Below are positions 15,331 to 15,830 of a stretch of 15,830 bases of DNA, one piece after another. How positions within the stretch are numbered: the first letter of the stretch is position 1; each line of letters opens with the position of its first letter. The notes below the pieces were generated by a model. The model worked only from the letters and a program-made list of their open reading frames with translations, had not been told where the DNA came from and did not search any database. The translations under genes were made by a program, and so were the position numbers. This stretch comes from JAUVUV01 sp964548275. GTDB lineage: Bacteria > Gemmatimonadota > Glassbacteria > GWA2-58-10. Where the stretch lies: positions 1 through 15,830 of the forward strand of contig CAZJQI010000075.1 in NCBI GenBank assembly GCA_964548275.1, in the 5' to 3' direction.

Positions 15331-15830
15331 TTATAAAGGCCGCTTATTATAATTTTCTAAATCAGCGGGTGTCATCTCTTCGGGTGGGACTAAACGATAA
15401 TGCTTTTCAGAGGATACAACAACTTGATTTTTTTCTTTTTCAAAAGAAAATAAAGCTATAAGATTTGATCCGGAAAATTGGGCACCAATTGGGTAGCAAA
15501 TTAAGTTTGGAAATTTCTCAAAGCACATTGAAAAATCTTGTTCTATTTGGACAATACCTAGTTTATCATTCCTTCCTTTAGCCTGCACTGGAAAAACATA
15601 ATGTGCGCCTCTTTTATCTATTCCTATGTATAGTTCATCTGTTTCTATTTGACCAATACTTGATAAGGCTGTTCTCAAATGACTTTGAAGTGAATAGCAA
15701 GTTACTCCGGTAAAAATATCAATTAATCGATTATATCGTAACTTAGCTAAAAGTGCTTGTTCATCACTCAAAGCATATTTTTCTATTATGCCCGGTGTCG
15801 CGTCTGGAATTTTAGTTACTGATAAGATTT
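15331..15830 (-). CDS. Partial gene, Mrr-like D...QxK nuclease candidate
   Basis: The minus-strand frame stays open to the window edge, so the 5' end is missing; 165 codons are visible. A TTG at 15769-15771 can serve as a start only formally, because the frame continues upstream without a stop. The key segment reads GIDKRG, then HYVFPVQAKG about 10 residues on. This fits the D-x(n)-Q-x-K variant of the PD-(D/E)xK nuclease core used by Mrr-type restriction enzymes (compare G-I-D...V-Q-A-K). The C-terminal part (EKHYRLVPPEEMTPADLENY) is typical of a small folded domain but unrecognised. The gene is AT-rich like the TIR-like gene at 13298 and unlike the amidohydrolase between them. It could be a restriction endonuclease whose methyltransferase lies beyond the window. 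Confidence 0.6.
   Translation of the reverse strand, partial: ILSVTKIPDATPGIIEKYALSDEQALLAKLRYNRLIDIFTGVTCYSLQSHLRTALSSIGQIETDELYIGIDKRGAHYVFPVQAKGRNDKLGIVQIEQDFSMCFEKFPNLICYPIGAQFSGSNLIALFSFEKEKNQVVVSSEKHYRLVPPEEMTPADLENYNKRPL

Overview
The window reads as a chromosomal segment from an uncultured, heterotrophic, Gram-negative-type bacterium. Most genes are moderately GC-rich. Nearly every catabolic product carries a Sec or lipoprotein-type signal peptide, and the families present (acetyl-xylan-esterase-like hydrolases, CBM9-like modules, DUF1080, GH20, amidohydrolases, a Tat-signal remnant) are typical of polysaccharide- and glycan-scavenging lineages of the FCB and PVC groups. No rRNA, tRNA or phylogenetic marker is present, so the phylum cannot be fixed. 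I see no CRISPR array and no transposase.

Left part (1-6800). A gene-free leader of about 550 bases holds a 255-bp element with 17-bp perfect terminal inverted repeats (63-317). Nested inside it is a second inverted repeat that encloses three hairpins. Then comes a secreted two-domain alpha/beta hydrolase (553-2712) with a complete Ser-Asp-His triad in its first domain. The gap after it carries a second, unrelated-sequence element (2791-2900) that can fold into a near-perfect cloverleaf. The following gene (3042-6800) encodes a giant relative: two CBM9-like domains fused to the same tandem hydrolase architecture, but with the nucleophile and histidine missing from its first hydrolase domain.

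Middle part (6801-13170). A cytoplasmic ankyrin-repeat protein has its own promoter-like sequence. It is followed by a stranded 25-residue Tat lipoprotein signal peptide (the likely remnant of a lost gene), a DUF1080/3-keto-disaccharide-hydrolase-like lipoprotein, and a hairpin-rich intergenic stretch. That stretch may encode a tiny minus-strand membrane peptide followed by an intrinsic terminator. Next is a compact operon of three genes: a secreted GH20 hexosaminidase, a lipoprotein amidohydrolase and a small split-zinc-ribbon protein. Together they suggest release of amino sugars or uronate-type sugars outside the cytoplasm, with further hydrolysis or isomerisation at the membrane.

Right part (13171-15830). 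Two distinctly AT-rich genes flank a GC-rich, minus-strand secreted amidohydrolase. The first is a TIR-like/deoxyribosyltransferase-fold protein with a C-terminal winged-helix-like domain. The second, cut by the window end, has a D...QxK signature like Mrr-type nucleases. Both look recently acquired and defence-related, and they are the best candidates for an undescribed system here. That reading is inference from domain logic and base composition.
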